Origin: an uncultured Haloferula sp. | GTDB taxonomy: Bacteria > Verrucomicrobiota > Verrucomicrobiae > Verrucomicrobiales > Akkermansiaceae | Reading direction: 5' to 3' | DNA: 14,352 bases | Assembly: GCA_946885645.1 (NCBI GenBank) | Contig: CAMPGU010000082.1 | Span: 1-14,352, forward strand | Part shown: in pieces, positions 13,826 through 14,352 of the stretch | Numbering within the stretch: the stretch's first letter is position 1 | Layout of the letters: every line of letters starts with the position of its first letter | Notes under the pieces: generated by a model | Told to the model about the DNA's origin: nothing | The model's input: the letters and a program-made list of their open reading frames with translations, nothing else | The model's database searches: none | Translations under genes and position numbers: made by a program

Positions 13826-14209
13826 TTAAGGCACCCAAATAGCCACGCCAGAGACCTTGCGCACGGTGGAGGGAAGGGAAGTGGCCGTGAAGAAGCCATT
13901 AGCTCCACTTCCGACCATCATCGTGTTCGGGCCGTCATTCATGCCCTTGAGAATCACGCCGTTTGCCCCAAGCTCGGCACTCCGCTCTCTCAACCTCTCC
14001 AAGGAGTCGTTGATCCGCCCTTGCTCGGTGATGGACGCCTTGCCGACGTTGTCCGCGTTCACGATAGCGATCTCCTCGTATTTTGCCGGTGGCGTGCTGT
14101 AAATCCTCACCCCGGCCGGATCGGTGGCAGGGCGCGCTTGCCCGAGCATTACGTGTGAGGTTGTGCACGAACAAAACACCAGCGCCAGAACAGGGAGGAT
14201 CGCTTTCAT
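13826..14209 (-). CDS. Small lipoprotein of unknown function
   Basis: The 127-residue product starts at ATG 14209, where MKAILPVLALVFCSC is a compact lipoprotein signal with Cys15 (or Cys13) as the lipidation site; upstream in-frame ATGs would bury it behind 21 extra residues. The body has VRIYSTPPAKYEEIAIV followed by a helix and LRERSAELGANGVILKG. This pattern (a strand, a Pro-Pro-x-Tyr-Glu-Glu turn, a helix, then LGANGVI) occurs in small envelope lipoproteins with a YbjQ/RcsF-like fold, but I cannot name the family with certainty. It is the first gene of the right-hand minus-strand cluster and probably shares a transcript with the membrane protein gene 11 bases downstream. Confidence 0.75.
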   Translation of the reverse strand: MKAILPVLALVFCSCTTSHVMLGQARPATDPAGVRIYSTPPAKYEEIAIVNADNVGKASITEQGRINDSLERLRERSAELGANGVILKGMNDGPNTMMVGSGANGFFTATSLPSTVRKVSGVAIWVP

Positions 14210-14300
14210 CGGTGCCGTGCTAGCAGCCCCCATCACGCCCATCCAGAACGTTTCTCCCGAGTTTCGGTTCACGCTCTTGGTTCACATTCTGACCAGAGGA

Positions 14301-14328
14301 ATCGTAACTCTTTGATTTTCCTTTTCAA
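14301..14328 (-). promoter_or_regulatory. Candidate housekeeping promoter for the lipoprotein cluster
   Basis: On the minus strand, TTGAAA (14328-14323) is separated by 16 bases from TACGAT (14306-14301). This is 5 of 6 and 4 of 6 matches to the sigma-70 elements, in a distinctly AT-rich patch, about 90 bases upstream of ATG 14209. No ribosome site is clear. Confidence 0.3.
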
Positions 14329-14352
14329 AAACTTCTTCAGAAATATATCTGG

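Overview
The window looks like chromosomal DNA of a GC-rich member of the Verrucomicrobiota, probably close to Luteolibacter or Haloferula. This is inferred from typical protein architectures of that phylum: two PEP-CTERM proteins ending in an arginine tail, an ECF sigma factor coupled to a FecR-LamG anti-sigma-like protein, thrombospondin type 3 (TSP3) calcium-binding linkers, and the 'DQDGTDNLLEYALGGDP' plus 'RRFLRV' C-terminal tail on large secreted proteins. Most genes lack a clear Shine-Dalgarno sequence, so several starts were chosen from signal peptides and family boundaries. No tRNA, rRNA, CRISPR array or insertion sequence was seen.

Layout. Bases 1-6098 hold four minus-strand genes for exported proteins. 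In transcription order they are a small PEP-CTERM protein, a 716-residue TSP3 protein, a 932-residue BNR_4 beta-propeller protein that may be a polysaccharide lyase, and the start of a LamG protein cut by the window edge. The first three share a recurring beta-sandwich module, so the block looks like an amplified and shuffled surface or glycan-handling locus. Divergent from it, 6244-8435 encodes an ECF sigma factor whose stop overlaps (ATGA) the start of a membrane-anchored FecR-LamG protein. The simplest model is a glycan-responsive anti-sigma/sigma pair controlling the adjacent secreted genes and itself; this is inference. A bidirectional terminator separates it from a second PEP-CTERM gene (8522-9301, minus).

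Bases 9450-10352 (minus) encode an endonuclease IV-type TIM barrel. Divergent from it, across a 228-bp region with a strong inverted repeat, are an OmpA-family protein with a long degenerate repeat linker and a YihY/BrkB-family membrane protein.

The right end (13284-14352) is visibly less GC-rich. It carries a minus-strand cluster of a small lipoprotein, a single-pass membrane protein of unknown function, and a KOW-like reading frame that seems to have lost its natural end and runs antisense into the YihY gene. The most interesting feature is the left half as a unit: a sigma/anti-sigma sensor with a carbohydrate-binding-type domain facing a module-shuffled operon of secreted proteins.
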